Part shown: positions 18,650 through 28,083 of the stretch, one piece after another
How the letters are laid out: each line of letters starts with the position of its first letter
How positions within the stretch are numbered: position 1 is the first letter of the stretch
From: Tsuneonella aeria
Lineage (GTDB): Bacteria; Pseudomonadota; Alphaproteobacteria; Sphingomonadales; Sphingomonadaceae
NCBI RefSeq assembly: GCF_009827495.1
Contig: NZ_WTZA01000002.1
Span: forward strand, 434,001-498,000
Length of the DNA: 64,000 nucleotides
Direction of reading: 5' to 3'
Notes under the pieces: generated by a model
Told to the model about the DNA's origin: nothing
Seen by the model: the letters and a program-made list of their open reading frames with translations, nothing else
Databases searched by the model: none
Position numbers and translations under genes: made by a program

Positions 18650-20002
18650 ATGACGACCGCAAGTCCCCTCACCTCGATCGGCCGCGCCGCGCTGGTCGCG
18701 TCGCTCGCGCTGGGGCTATCCGCCTGCCAGGGTGGCCTGTTCGGCGGCGGCGGCGAAAAGGACGTGACTCCCACTGTCGGCAACCGCGTGCCGATCCTTT
18801 CGCGCATCGAAGGGGCGAAGGTCGATCCGGCACTCGCCGGGGTGCCGGTCGTGGTGCCGGCCGCGACGGTGAACGCCGAATGGGCGCAGTCGGGCGCCAC
18901 GCCCGGCAAGTCTTACGGACACCTGGCGCTGCCCGCCAATCTCGGCAACGCCTGGACGCAGAAGATCGCGGGCGCCACCCCGCGTCGGCGGCTCGCTGCA
19001 TCGCCCGTTGTCGGCGGCGGCATGCTGTTCGTTTCCGACAGCGAAGGCGTGATCCACGCGTTCGACGCCGCGACGGGTGCGCGGCGCTGGAGCCGAGCGG
19101 CGGAAGTCGCGGGCAGCCTGCAGCCCGCGAACTTCGGTGGCGGCGTCAGCTATGACCAGGGCCGCGTGTACGCCACCAATGGCGCGGGCGAAGTGATGGC
19201 GCTCGACGCCAGCAACGGCGCGCCGATCTGGAAAGTGAAGCCTGCCGGCCCGCTGCGCGGCGCGCCGACGATCGCGTTCGGCGCGGTCTATGTGATGACG
19301 CAGGACAACCAGATCGTCGCGCTCAACGCGTCGGACGGCAAGCTGCAGTGGAACGAGAGCGCGTCTTCCTCGCAGACCGGGGTGTTCGGCGTCGCCACCC
19401 CCGCAGCCGCTCAGGGCACGGTCATCGCCGGTTATTCGAGCGGAGAGCTCGTTGCCTACCGTTACGAAAACGGCCGTTCGCTGTGGGCCGACGCGCTGGC
19501 CCGGACTTCGATCTCGACCGAAGTGGGCGCGCTCACCGATATCGATGCCGATCCGATCATCGATTCGGGCCGCGTCTATGCGCTGGGCCAGGGCGGCCGC
19601 ATGGCTGCCTACGAGCTCGTCACCGGGCAGCGTATCTGGGAACTGAACCTCGCCGGCATCTCCACCCCCGCGGTGGCGGGCGAGTGGATCTTCACCCTGA
19701 CCGACGACGCACGCCTGCTGGCGATCGCGCGCGGCAGCGGGCGCATCCGCTGGATCACCGACCTAGGCCGGTGGCGCAATGCGGAAAAGAAGCAGGACCC
19801 GATCTTCTGGACCGGTCCGGTGCTGGCCGGGGACAACCTGTGGGTCGGCAATTCCGAAGGCCAGATCTACCGCGTCAGCCTGGGCGAAGGCGCCGCCAGC
19901 CTGTTCCAGACGCTGAAATCGCCGATCAGCCTGCCGCCGATCGTGGCCAACAACATGCTTTACGTGCTGGCCGACGACGGCACTATTCACGCCTATCGCT
20001 GA
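18650..20002 (+). CDS. bamB: Outer-membrane assembly lipoprotein BamB
   Basis: The 450-residue protein is the beta-propeller subunit of the BAM complex. A signal peptide with lipobox LSAC (cysteine near residue 24) is followed by a Gly-rich linker and eight PQQ-like blades, with visible repeats such as GVIHAFDAATGARRWS, GEVMALDASNGAPIWK and NQIVALNASDGKLQWN. The start is chosen for the signal peptide and the CAGGAA upstream; an ATG at 18623 would add residues before it. It follows yfgM closely, but der (engA), the usual next gene, is absent. Confidence 0.93.
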   Translation: MTTASPLTSIGRAALVASLALGLSACQGGLFGGGGEKDVTPTVGNRVPILSRIEGAKVDPALAGVPVVVPAATVNAEWAQSGATPGKSYGHLALPANLGNAWTQKIAGATPRRRLAASPVVGGGMLFVSDSEGVIHAFDAATGARRWSRAAEVAGSLQPANFGGGVSYDQGRVYATNGAGEVMALDASNGAPIWKVKPAGPLRGAPTIAFGAVYVMTQDNQIVALNASDGKLQWNESASSSQTGVFGVATPAAAQGTVIAGYSSGELVAYRYENGRSLWADALARTSISTEVGALTDIDADPIIDSGRVYALGQGGRMAAYELVTGQRIWELNLAGISTPAVAGEWIFTLTDDARLLAIARGSGRIRWITDLGRWRNAEKKQDPIFWTGPVLAGDNLWVGNSEGQIYRVSLGEGAASLFQTLKSPISLPPIVANNMLYVLADDGTIHAYR

Positions 20003-20060
20003 ACGGGGTGCGGCAGCGCTTGCCGGGCTGTTAACCCTTCGGCGCTAGTGGCGGGATGCG

Positions 20061-21434
20061 ATGAACGACCGCGCCCGCCCTGCCGGACCCCTGCCGCCGA
20101 GCGATGTCTCGCCGTGGGTCGGGCTGGCGGGCCTCGCCGGCCTGTTCGGCTGGATTGCGCTCTGCCGCCACTGGCCCCAACTGGTGCTCGGTTACGGCCT
20201 GCCAGGCCCAGCCGAGCGACTTGACGGCCCGCACGCCGCGCTCGCTGGGCTGCTCGCGGCACTGCTGCCGATGATCCTAGTGACCCTGCTGGTGGACCGG
20301 GCACATCGGCGACCCTCCACCGGGATCGACTGGGCCGTGCGCCGGCCGCTGGCGGAAACCTGGCGCGTCTCGATGGTAAAGATCGCCGGCCTGTGGTTCA
20401 CCTGGGTCATCATCGCAGGCCTGTACTGCATGGGCCGCTGGTACTGGGCCGATCCATACCTGTTCGCTATGTCGGTGCTGGCATGGGCCGCCGCCCCCCT
20501 CGTAATCCTGTCCGTGCCCTATGTGCTGTGGCTCGACCGGCGCATGGTGGAGCCGCGCGACCACGCCTGGCATTTCGGAGCCATGGTCCTGGGCCATGCG
20601 GCCTACGATCCCGAAGCGGTGAAGAAACACTGGCGGGCATGGATCATCAAGGGGTTCTTCGGCGCCTTCATGATCTCCATCCTGCCGGCTGGCTTTGCTA
20701 CTGTGGTCCAGGCCGATTACGCTGCAATGGTGCGCGATCCGGCCGCTCTGGGCATGGCGCTCATCACCGTCCTGTTCCTGGTAGACGTCCAGATCGGGAC
20801 GGTCGGGTACCTGGTCACCTTTCGCCCGCTCGACGCGCATATCCGCAGCGGCAACCCGCATCTCGCCGGGTGGATCGCCGCACTCATGTGCTATCCGCCC
20901 TTCGTCTATACCTTCATGGGAGCGGGCATACTGGGGTACGAGGCGGGAACGCCCGGACGTGGCGACGCCAACTGGACGGTCTGGCTGGCCGGCCACTCCA
21001 TCCTGCTAGCGATCTGGGCCGCCGTGCTGGTCGCGCTTACCGCGGTCTATGCATGGGCGACGTTCGCGTTCGGGCTGCGCTTTTCGAACCTCACTTATCG
21101 CGGTGTGCTGACCAACGGTCCGTACAGGTTCACCCGCCATCCGGCTTACCTTGCGAAAAACACGTTCTGGTGGCTGTCGGCGCTGCCGTTTCTGGTTACC
21201 AACGGATCGCTGACCGATACCGTGCGCAACGTCGCCGGTCTCGCCGCGGTCAACGCCATCTATTACTGGCGGGCGCGGACGGAGGAGCAGCACCTCTGGG
21301 CCGAGGACCCGAAGTATCGCGTCTACCACACGTGGATGAGCGCGCATGGCCCGATCACCGCGCCGCTGGTTCGGCTGAAACGGGCGCTGCGCTGGCGCCT
21401 GCGCGATCCGGCGGTGCGCGAGCTGGCGGGCTGA
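20061..21434 (+). CDS. ICMT/PEMT-like integral membrane methyltransferase
   Basis: This 457-residue polytopic protein has around nine membrane segments and ends in the isoprenylcysteine carboxyl methyltransferase/phosphatidylethanolamine methyltransferase signature: GPYRFTRHPAYLAKNTFWW followed by RARTEEQHLWAEDPKYRVY. In bacteria such domains methylate lipids or unknown small molecules using SAM. The N-terminal two thirds is a large extra membrane domain, so a substrate cannot be named. It starts 58 nt after bamB on the same strand. Confidence 0.72.
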   Translation: MNDRARPAGPLPPSDVSPWVGLAGLAGLFGWIALCRHWPQLVLGYGLPGPAERLDGPHAALAGLLAALLPMILVTLLVDRAHRRPSTGIDWAVRRPLAETWRVSMVKIAGLWFTWVIIAGLYCMGRWYWADPYLFAMSVLAWAAAPLVILSVPYVLWLDRRMVEPRDHAWHFGAMVLGHAAYDPEAVKKHWRAWIIKGFFGAFMISILPAGFATVVQADYAAMVRDPAALGMALITVLFLVDVQIGTVGYLVTFRPLDAHIRSGNPHLAGWIAALMCYPPFVYTFMGAGILGYEAGTPGRGDANWTVWLAGHSILLAIWAAVLVALTAVYAWATFAFGLRFSNLTYRGVLTNGPYRFTRHPAYLAKNTFWWLSALPFLVTNGSLTDTVRNVAGLAAVNAIYYWRARTEEQHLWAEDPKYRVYHTWMSAHGPITAPLVRLKRALRWRLRDPAVRELAG

Positions 21435-21444
21435 CGGCGCAGCT

Positions 21445-22815
21445 CTAGAAGCTGTGTTCGTAAACCCGGCTGATGTCGCCGTTCCAGTCGCCGTGATAAA
21501 GGTCCAGCAGGCGCTGCGCAGGCACTTTGCCGCTGGCGACGATCTCGTCCAGCGGTTCGAGAAACCCCGATTCGTTGTCGCCGCTGGAATTGAGCCGCCC
21601 GCGCGCGCCAAGCCCGCTTCGCGCGATGCGCAGAACTTCGGGCGCGATATCGCGCAGGGTGCGGCCCCGCCCAACCGGCGCGTCGAGTCCCAGCCTGGGC
21701 ACCGCGCGGCGCAGTTCCTCGCGTTCCTCCATCGTCCAGTCCTTGACCAGGTCCCACGCGGCGTCGAGCGCGGACTGGTCGTACAGCAGCCCGACCCATA
21801 GCGCGGGCAGGGCGCAGATGCGGTTCCACGGGCCCCCGTCCGCCCCCCGCATTTCCAGGAAGGATTTCAGGCGCACTTCGGGAAAGGCGGTGGAGAGGTG
21901 ATCGACCCAGTCGCTCGCGCGCGGCAGCTCGCCGGGCAGCACCTCCAGCTCACCGCGCAGGAAATCGCGGAAGCTGTGCCCGGCCGCATCGATGTATTTC
22001 CCATCGCGGAAGACGAAGTACATCGGCACGTCGAGCATGTAATCGACGTAGCGATCGTAGCCGAAACCGTCCTCGAACACGAAGGGCAGCATGCCGGTGC
22101 GGTGCGGGTCCGTATCGGACCATATGTGGCTGCGGTAGCTGAGGTAGCCGTTGGGCCGCCCTTCGGTAAACGGCGAATTGGCGAACAGCGCCGTGGCCAG
22201 CGGTTGCAGCGCCAGGCTGACGCGGAACTTTTGCACCATGTCCGCCTCGCTGCCGTAGTCGAGGTTGGTCTGGATGGTGCAGGTGCGCAGCATCATGTCG
22301 AGGCCCAGGGTGCCGACGCGCGGCATGTGACGCAGCATGATCCCGTAGCGGCCCTTGGGCATGATCGGCAATTCGTCGCGCGTCTTGTCGGGCCACATGC
22401 CGAGGCCGAGGAATCCTACGTCGAGCCGTTCGCCGATCGATTTCACCTGGTCGAGGTGTCGGCCGGTCTCCGCGCACGTATCGTGCAGCGATTCAAGCGG
22501 CGCGCCCGATAGCTCCAGCTGACCGGCCGGTTCCAGGCTGACGGCGCCGTCGGGCCCCGTCAGCGCGATGACCTTGCCGCCTTCTTCCACCGGTTTCCAG
22601 CCGAAGGCCTGCATCTCGTGCAGGATCTCGCGGATTCCCCCTGGCCCGTCATAGGGCGGGGCAGCGTGATCGGCGCGGCGATAGACCAGCTTTTCGTGCT
22701 CCGTGCCGATGCGCCACTGCGCGCGCGGCTTCTCCCCGGCGGCCATGGGCGCCGCGAGCTGATCGCGGCTTTCGATGATGGGATCGTCCGTGCCGGATGC
22801 CTGCCGCGTGCTCAT
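21445..22815 (-). CDS. gshA: Glutamate-cysteine ligase (alphaproteobacterial/plant-type GshA)
   Basis: The 456-residue enzyme catalyses the first step of glutathione synthesis. It belongs to the class II type shared by plants and alphaproteobacteria, shown by IGTEHEKLVYR near residue 35, SLEPAGQLELSGAPLESLH, and FLGLGMWPD and the IQTNLDYGSEADM substrate-site region. Glutathione is also the probable reductant for the glutaredoxin-dependent ArsC encoded at 54.4 kb. The gene follows rsmE by 41 nt on the same strand, an arrangement frequent in sphingomonads. Confidence 0.93.
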   Translation of the reverse strand: MSTRQASGTDDPIIESRDQLAAPMAAGEKPRAQWRIGTEHEKLVYRRADHAAPPYDGPGGIREILHEMQAFGWKPVEEGGKVIALTGPDGAVSLEPAGQLELSGAPLESLHDTCAETGRHLDQVKSIGERLDVGFLGLGMWPDKTRDELPIMPKGRYGIMLRHMPRVGTLGLDMMLRTCTIQTNLDYGSEADMVQKFRVSLALQPLATALFANSPFTEGRPNGYLSYRSHIWSDTDPHRTGMLPFVFEDGFGYDRYVDYMLDVPMYFVFRDGKYIDAAGHSFRDFLRGELEVLPGELPRASDWVDHLSTAFPEVRLKSFLEMRGADGGPWNRICALPALWVGLLYDQSALDAAWDLVKDWTMEEREELRRAVPRLGLDAPVGRGRTLRDIAPEVLRIARSGLGARGRLNSSGDNESGFLEPLDEIVASGKVPAQRLLDLYHGDWNGDISRVYEHSF

Positions 22816-22856
22816 GCGCGTTGCACTAGAAAACGCAATTCGCCCGCGCCAGCGAA

Positions 22857-23609
22857 TTAATGCTGCCAGTCCCCGGCAACGCCCATCCACAGCGCGGTGG
22901 CAGCGATCGCGGCGGTTTCCGCGCGCAGGATGCGGGGGCCGAGCGAGATCGGGACCGCGCGGGGGAGTGCGCGGATCGCAGCCCGCTCGCTGTCGTCGAA
23001 GCCGCCTTCGGGACCCACCAGGATAGCCGCCACCTCGCCGCCGCCTGCGCCGAAAGCGTCCACTGCCGCCGCTCCGCCAGCTTCGTCGGCAAAGAACAGC
23101 GTGCGGCCTTCCGGCCAGTCGGCCAGCATGGCATCGAGGGAAACGGGCGCCGCCACGACGGGCAGGGCGGTCCGGGCGCACTGCTCCGCCGCCTCAATCA
23201 CTGCGGAGCGGGCGCGATCGGGATTGAGCCGATCGGCCACCGAACGACGGGCGATAAAGGGGCGGATTTCGGCGACGCCGAGCTCGGTCGCCTTTTCCAA
23301 CACGACGTCGAAGCGGTCTTTCTTTATGAGCGCCGGGCACAACCACAAGTCGGGCACGGCTTCCCGCGGGCGCAGTCGCTCCACGGGTTCCATGATGACG
23401 GAGCGCTTGGCCGTCTCCACCACGCGCGCGGCCCATTCACCGGTCTGGTCGTCGCACAGGATCACGGTGTCGCCGGCCGCCACTCGCATGACGCGGGAGA
23501 GGTAGTGGGCCTGGTTGCCTTCGACCTCCACGTGCGCGCCTTCAGCCAGCGGCGGGGGGACGAACAGGCGCGGAGCGCTGCGGGGCGGCCAGGCGGGTGT
23601 TGCGGGCAT
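22857..23609 (-). CDS. rsmE: 16S rRNA (uracil-1498-N3)-methyltransferase RsmE
   Basis: The 250-residue SPOUT-class enzyme methylates U1498 of 16S rRNA with SAM. The N-terminal PUA-like part holds QAHYLSRVMR; the knotted C-terminal domain shows the SAM-binding ILVGPEGGF and LGPRILRAETA. The longer upstream frame overlaps the region before ubiA and has no ribosome binding site support. It heads a two-gene unit with gshA. Confidence 0.92.
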   Translation of the reverse strand: MPATPAWPPRSAPRLFVPPPLAEGAHVEVEGNQAHYLSRVMRVAAGDTVILCDDQTGEWAARVVETAKRSVIMEPVERLRPREAVPDLWLCPALIKKDRFDVVLEKATELGVAEIRPFIARRSVADRLNPDRARSAVIEAAEQCARTALPVVAAPVSLDAMLADWPEGRTLFFADEAGGAAAVDAFGAGGGEVAAILVGPEGGFDDSERAAIRALPRAVPISLGPRILRAETAAIAATALWMGVAGDWQH

Positions 23610-23774
23610 GATCGCGCGTTGTCCTACAGCGGCGGACTGTGCCAAGGAAGGGCCCATGCCGCGCCGCCGCTACCCAGAGATGCACACCCATTCGCTCCGT
23701 GTTTGCCTCGCCGTGCTGCTTGTTCACGACAGTTGGCCAGGCCAGCGGCCCTTGCCCCGCCAGGGTTTGCCAGC

Positions 23775-24698
23775 GTGAGCAGTGGGCCGTCCTTTTCCGA
23801 TAACGCCGTGGTCCCGGACAGTGAACATGGCGGCCTGGTCGCGCGCCTTCCGCAGCGTTTGCGGGATTTCGCCATGCTCGCGCGGTTCGACCGGCCGATC
23901 GGATGGTGGCTGCTGTTCTGGCCTTGCGCGTGGGGCATCTGGCTGGCCGGCGCCGGGTGGCAGTGGTCGCTCATCGGCTGGATGCTGCTCGGCAGCATCG
24001 CGATGCGCGGGGCAGGGTGCGTCTACAACGATATCGTTGACGCCGCTCTCGACCGGCAGGTGGCGCGCACGGCGCAGCGCCCGGTGGCAAGCGGCCGCGT
24101 GTCGGCCAGGGCCGCGTGGGTCTGGTTGTTCGCTCTCTGCGCCGCCGGCCTCTTGGTCCTGCTGCAACTGCGCTGGCAGGCGCAGCTCGTCGCGCTCGGC
24201 AGCGTGGCGCTGGTGGCGGCCTATCCTTTCATGAAGCGGATTACCTGGTGGCCCCAGGCCTGGCTGGGGCTCGTGTTCACCTGGGGCGCGCCGGTCGGCT
24301 GGATCGCACTGCGCGGCGATCATCTGGGCGTGCTCGCGGCGCTTTACGCCGGCGCGGTGTTCTGGTGCGTGGGCTACGACACGATCTACGCGCTGCAGGA
24401 CCGGGAGGACGACGCGCTGGTCGGCATCCGTTCCAGTGCGCTGCGCCTGGGCGCGGGCGTGCAGGCGGGGGTGCTGGCGTTCTACACCGCCGCGATCGCG
24501 CTGTGGGCGCTGGCGTTCTGGCTGCTGCGGGGCGACTGGGTCGCGCTGCTGGCGCTCTTGCCGGCGGCGGCGCATCTCCTGTGGCAGGCACTAACGCTGG
24601 ACCCGGCCGACCCGGACAATCCGCTCGCGCGGTTCCGCTCCAACCGCACGGCGGGGGCGCTGATGGCTGCGGCGTGCCTGGTCGTCGGGAACGCTTAG
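23775..24698 (+). CDS. ubiA: 4-hydroxybenzoate octaprenyltransferase (UbiA)
   Basis: The 307-residue membrane enzyme attaches the isoprenoid chain to 4-hydroxybenzoate in ubiquinone synthesis. The two Asp-rich Mg-diphosphate motifs are NDIVDAALD (from Asn85) and YDTIYALQDREDD, between some nine hydrophobic helices. The start GTG gives the usual length; the open frame extends far upstream only because it lies antisense to rsmE. Convergence with clpS follows, with 38 nt between the stops. Confidence 0.92.
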   Translation: MSSGPSFSDNAVVPDSEHGGLVARLPQRLRDFAMLARFDRPIGWWLLFWPCAWGIWLAGAGWQWSLIGWMLLGSIAMRGAGCVYNDIVDAALDRQVARTAQRPVASGRVSARAAWVWLFALCAAGLLVLLQLRWQAQLVALGSVALVAAYPFMKRITWWPQAWLGLVFTWGAPVGWIALRGDHLGVLAALYAGAVFWCVGYDTIYALQDREDDALVGIRSSALRLGAGVQAGVLAFYTAAIALWALAFWLLRGDWVALLALLPAAAHLLWQALTLDPADPDNPLARFRSNRTAGALMAAACLVVGNA

Positions 24699-24736
24699 GA
24701 GAACCCGACGCTACGGCGACCGTAAGTCAAACACGG

Positions 24737-25102
24737 TCAGGCCTTTTCGAGTGTGCACTGAAGCGGGTGCTGGTTCTCGCGCGCGAAATCCATCACCTGG
24801 TGCACTTTGGTTTCCGCCACTTCGTAGGGGTAAACGCCGCACACCCCCACGCCGCGCTGGTGGACGTGCAGCATCACCCGCGTCGCCTGTTCCAGGTCCA
24901 TGCGAAAAAACCGTTTCAGCACCATCACCACGAATTCCATCGGGGTGTAATCGTCGTTGAGCAGCAGCACCTTGTACTGGCTGGGCTTCTTGGGCTTTGC
25001 ACGGGTCTTGGTGGCAATGCCAACCTGGTCGTCGGCGTCGCGATCGTGGTCGCTTCCCGCGGCGCGGACCGGCATGACGGATAAATGGCGGGGGTCGGTC
25101 AT
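24737..25102 (-). CDS. clpS: ATP-dependent Clp protease adaptor ClpS
   Basis: The 121-residue protein delivers N-degron substrates to ClpAP. The ClpS core from about residue 40 contains [20 protein letters not shown] and [21 protein letters not shown] (read in parts), with the conserved DD of the N-end-rule pocket. The N-terminal 35 residues are the variable tail; an internal ATG at 25075 would shorten it. No clpA follows within the window. Confidence 0.92.
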   Translation of the reverse strand: MTDPRHLSVMPVRAAGSDHDRDADDQVGIATKTRAKPKKPSQYKVLLLNDDYTPMEFVVMVLKRFFRMDLEQATRVMLHVHQRGVGVCGVYPYEVAETKVHQVMDFARENQHPLQCTLEKA

Positions 25103-25173
25103 TGGCTGGGCAATATCGTATCGTGACGCCAGGCTGCAAGGTGTGCGGCGCGCCTTATTGGCACGCCAACGGC

Positions 25174-25207
25174 AATGGGCCGGACGGTTCGCACCATCCG
25201 GCCCATT
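25174..25207. terminator. Hairpin downstream of the phasin gene
   Basis: A 15-bp inverted repeat with one mismatch (25174-25188 against 25193-25207, loop TCGC) lies 55 nt after the phasin stop on its strand. No T-tract follows, so it may stabilise the mRNA end rather than terminate by itself. Confidence 0.5.
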
Positions 25208-25262
25208 CGTAGCCGCTCGCCGATGGCCGGGTGGGTGCCGGCAGGCGATGGGACTTGATTGC

Positions 25263-26000
25263 TCAGGCTGCTTTGGAGATCGCTTCGGCAGCGACGCTCA
25301 TGCGGCTCGAGATCGGCGCGAAAGCCTCGTTGGCAAGCTTCATCGAGACTTCGGCATTCTTCGCGTAATGTGCGACCATCGCGTCGAAGTTGCGGCGGGC
25401 AATCTCGCCCTGCAGCTTGAACAGGTCGGTCGGTGTGCGCACCGCGGCCATCGCCTTGAGGTCGGCGGTCACGGTTTCGAACGCGTCCTTGGCAGCTTCC
25501 ACTTCGCCGCGGGCCATGCTCTGCATGCCGGTGCCAAGGATCTTGCCGGATTCGACCAGGGCTTCGACGTTGCCCTTGGTGAATTCGGTCATTTCGCCGG
25601 CGGCGGCCTGCATCTTATCGTAAGCGGCCTTGGCGCGGGTCTGCGCTTCGGCAGTCACATTTTGCACGGTAGCGGTGAAATCGGTCGTCTTGGCAGTGGC
25701 CATGATCTTGTCCTTGAGTTGGGAAACGGTGGGGGTGCGGGGTGCCGCAGTTGTAGCTTTCGGGGCGGGCGGAGCCGCAACGCGGCGCTTTGCCGCCGCA
25801 GCAGTCTTCGCCTTCCGGGATTTGCGCGCTTCTGCCTTCGCCTTGGGCTTGAACGCGGCCGTGGCAGTCGGTGCATCGTCCGGACCGGCAGTTTCCATCT
25901 TCGCAGCAGGCGTGACGTCCTTCGCCTCGACGGGCGCAGGCGTATCGGCCTTGGCAGCAATCGGGGTGTCAGTAGTCTTGGTGGCGGGGTCAGCAGCCAT
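25263..26000 (-). CDS. phaP: Phasin (PHA granule-associated protein)
   Basis: The 245-residue protein coats polyhydroxyalkanoate granules. A low-complexity Ala/Lys/Thr/Pro N-terminal half, rich in AAK-type words, is followed from about residue 95 by the helical phasin domain with [17 protein letters not shown] and [18 protein letters not shown], the phasin-family hallmark. The start follows TAGGAGCGTGCG. It lies downstream of phaC on the same strand with 96 nt between them, and that gap holds a large inverted repeat likely bound by the PHA regulator PhaR. Confidence 0.9.
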   Translation of the reverse strand: MAADPATKTTDTPIAAKADTPAPVEAKDVTPAAKMETAGPDDAPTATAAFKPKAKAEARKSRKAKTAAAAKRRVAAPPAPKATTAAPRTPTVSQLKDKIMATAKTTDFTATVQNVTAEAQTRAKAAYDKMQAAAGEMTEFTKGNVEALVESGKILGTGMQSMARGEVEAAKDAFETVTADLKAMAAVRTPTDLFKLQGEIARRNFDAMVAHYAKNAEVSMKLANEAFAPISSRMSVAAEAISKAA

Positions 26001-26014
26001 CGCACGCTCCTATG

Positions 26015-26071
26015 TTGCAGTGCACAAATAGGAGATCGTCGCGGTGAGTCAACAATTTTTGTGCACTGCAC
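26015..26071 (-). promoter_or_regulatory. Inverted repeat operator candidate (PhaR-like) upstream of the phasin gene
   Basis: The 13-nt arms TGCAGTGCACAAA (26016-26028) and TTTGTGCACTGCA (26058-26070) are perfect inverted repeats 29 nt apart. Each arm contains TGCA-N-TGCA, the pattern typical of PhaR sites upstream of phasin genes, which regulate expression in response to PHA. The proximal arm ends 15 nt before the phasin start codon, just upstream of its Shine-Dalgarno. The regulator gene is not in the window. Confidence 0.65.
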
Positions 26072-26096
26072 CATCGGCGCCGTGCGATCCGCGCTG

Positions 26097-27974
26097 TCAC
26101 CGCGTCCGGACGTAGCGTCCTGGCGCGTCCTCCAGAACCGTGTCGCCTTTGCCGCCAGGCGCCCTCTTGCCTTTTGCGGGCACTTTCTTGGCGTCCTTTG
26201 CGGTTAGCCATTCGAACCAGTGCGGCCACCAGCTTCCCTTGTGCTCGGTCGCGCCCGCGACGAAGTCATCCAGGCTGTCCGCGTCGCTATCGCCCGTCCA
26301 GTACTGGTACTTACCCGCGGCAGGGGGATTGACGACGCCGGCGATGTGACCCGATCCGGCAAGCACGAATGTCGTGTCCTTCCGCGCATGGCGGGTGAGG
26401 CGCCACACGCTGGCCGCCGGGGCGATATGGTCCTCACGCCCCGCCTGGATGAAAATCCGCGTGTCGATCCGGCTCAGGTCGATGGGGGTTCCATCCGCCT
26501 CCAGCGCGTCGGGCACGACCAGTCGATTGTCGCGGTAGAGATCGCGCAGGTAGGCGCCGTGCCATTTTGCCGGCAGGTTGGTCACGTCGCCGTTCCAGTG
26601 GAGCAGGTCGAACGCGGGATAATCCGCACCGAGAAGGTAGTTGTTGACCACATAGTTCCAGATGAGATCCCGCCCGCGCAGCAGATTGAACGTCGCGGCA
26701 AGATATCGGCCATCCAAATAGCCGTCGGGCGACAGCGTACCGAGCATTTCGAGCTGGTTTTCGTCGATGAAATTCTTGAGCTCGCCTGCCTCCTCGAAGT
26801 CCACTTGCGCGGTGAAGAACGTCGCGCTCGCAACTTTGCCCGCGTGGCCGCGCCGAGCGAGAATGGCCAGCGTGGCCGCCAACGTGGTCCCGGCCACGCA
26901 ATATCCGATAGTGTGGACGGAAGGCACCTTGAGCCGGCTGCGCACCAGATCGACCGCGTCTATCTGCGCGCGGATGTAGTCATCCCAGATCACGTCCTTC
27001 ATGCTGGCATCCGCCGATTTCCAACTCACGACGAAAACCGTCAGGCCCTGGTCGACCGCCCATTTGATGAAGCTCTTCTTCGGCGTGAGGTCGAGGATGT
27101 AGAACCGGTTGATCCATGGCGGAAAGATCAGCAATGGTGTCTCCAGCACCGTTTCCGTCGCCGGACTGTACTGGATGAGCTGGTAGAGCGGCGTCTCGTG
27201 GATCACTTTCCCGGGCGTGGTGGCGATCGTTTCGCCAAGGCGGAACGCTTCGGTATCGGTATGCGTCAGCTGCCCGCGCCGGAGATCGTCGATCAGGTGA
27301 CGCATTCCCTTCACCAGGTTCGCGCCGCGTGTCGCCATGGTCCGTTCCAGCACCACCGGGTTGGTGGCGATGAAATTGTCCGGGCTCATCGCCTCCAGCA
27401 TCGACCGCGTGGCGAACGCCAGCTGGTCGCGCTTCGCCGGGTCGAGACCCGTCGCGTCCTGGGCCATCCGATTGAGATGGTCGGCGACCATCAGGTATGC
27501 TTGATGGAGGAGCGCGTAAGCGGGATGGTTCCGCCAGGCCGGGTCGGAGAAGCGCTTGTCGTTGCGGGGCATCTCCGTTCCAGCATCGTTCGTGCCGGCC
27601 GCCTGGCCCACCACCCCCGACCACAGGGCCAGCGTCTCTTCTGCCAGCGCTCCCTGCGTTGAGAGGCCGTCCGCCATGGTCTTCTGCCAGGCATCGCTCC
27701 ACCCCTTCGACAGGAGGAGGAAGCGCGCGGGATCGATACCTGCTCCGCCGGCCGGCGCGGCGCTGCCCGTTCCGCCCAGATACTCGAGCCACATGGACTG
27801 CAGCGCGCGGCCTGTTTCGGCCCAGGCGGCCATGTCGTCCCACCCCATCGTGGGGGGCTGGGTCGCGTCCGAGGCGGCGCCGGGCATCATCGCCCCCCAC
27901 ATCTCGCGCATCGCCTCCCCCTGCATGTCGAAGAGCGCGGCGAAGGGATTGGGCGGGGGGGTCGCGCTGGCCAT
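26097..27974 (-). CDS. phaC: Class I polyhydroxyalkanoate synthase (PhaC)
   Basis: The 625-residue enzyme polymerises 3-hydroxyacyl-CoA into PHA. The lipase-box-like nucleophile Cys359 sits in GYCVAG, the catalytic Asp in REDHIAP and the His in GSGHIAG. The N-terminal domain has the usual WxxHP-type segment around PAWRNHPAYALLHQAYL. Start is set by GAGAGGATTCGATCG before ATG; the longer frame adds 12 residues without support. No phaA or phaB is nearby, and the next gene on this strand is the phasin. Confidence 0.95.
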   Translation of the reverse strand: MASATPPPNPFAALFDMQGEAMREMWGAMMPGAASDATQPPTMGWDDMAAWAETGRALQSMWLEYLGGTGSAAPAGGAGIDPARFLLLSKGWSDAWQKTMADGLSTQGALAEETLALWSGVVGQAAGTNDAGTEMPRNDKRFSDPAWRNHPAYALLHQAYLMVADHLNRMAQDATGLDPAKRDQLAFATRSMLEAMSPDNFIATNPVVLERTMATRGANLVKGMRHLIDDLRRGQLTHTDTEAFRLGETIATTPGKVIHETPLYQLIQYSPATETVLETPLLIFPPWINRFYILDLTPKKSFIKWAVDQGLTVFVVSWKSADASMKDVIWDDYIRAQIDAVDLVRSRLKVPSVHTIGYCVAGTTLAATLAILARRGHAGKVASATFFTAQVDFEEAGELKNFIDENQLEMLGTLSPDGYLDGRYLAATFNLLRGRDLIWNYVVNNYLLGADYPAFDLLHWNGDVTNLPAKWHGAYLRDLYRDNRLVVPDALEADGTPIDLSRIDTRIFIQAGREDHIAPAASVWRLTRHARKDTTFVLAGSGHIAGVVNPPAAGKYQYWTGDSDADSLDDFVAGATEHKGSWWPHWFEWLTAKDAKKVPAKGKRAPGGKGDTVLEDAPGRYVRTR

Positions 27975-28083
27975 CGATCGAATCCTCTCATGCGTCTGGA
28001 TACGCAACAACTTGGCGTGCCTGCCGGTTTCGCGGCAAGGAATATTCGCCTACACGGGCAGGCCAACCTAGCCGAAGAGACCG

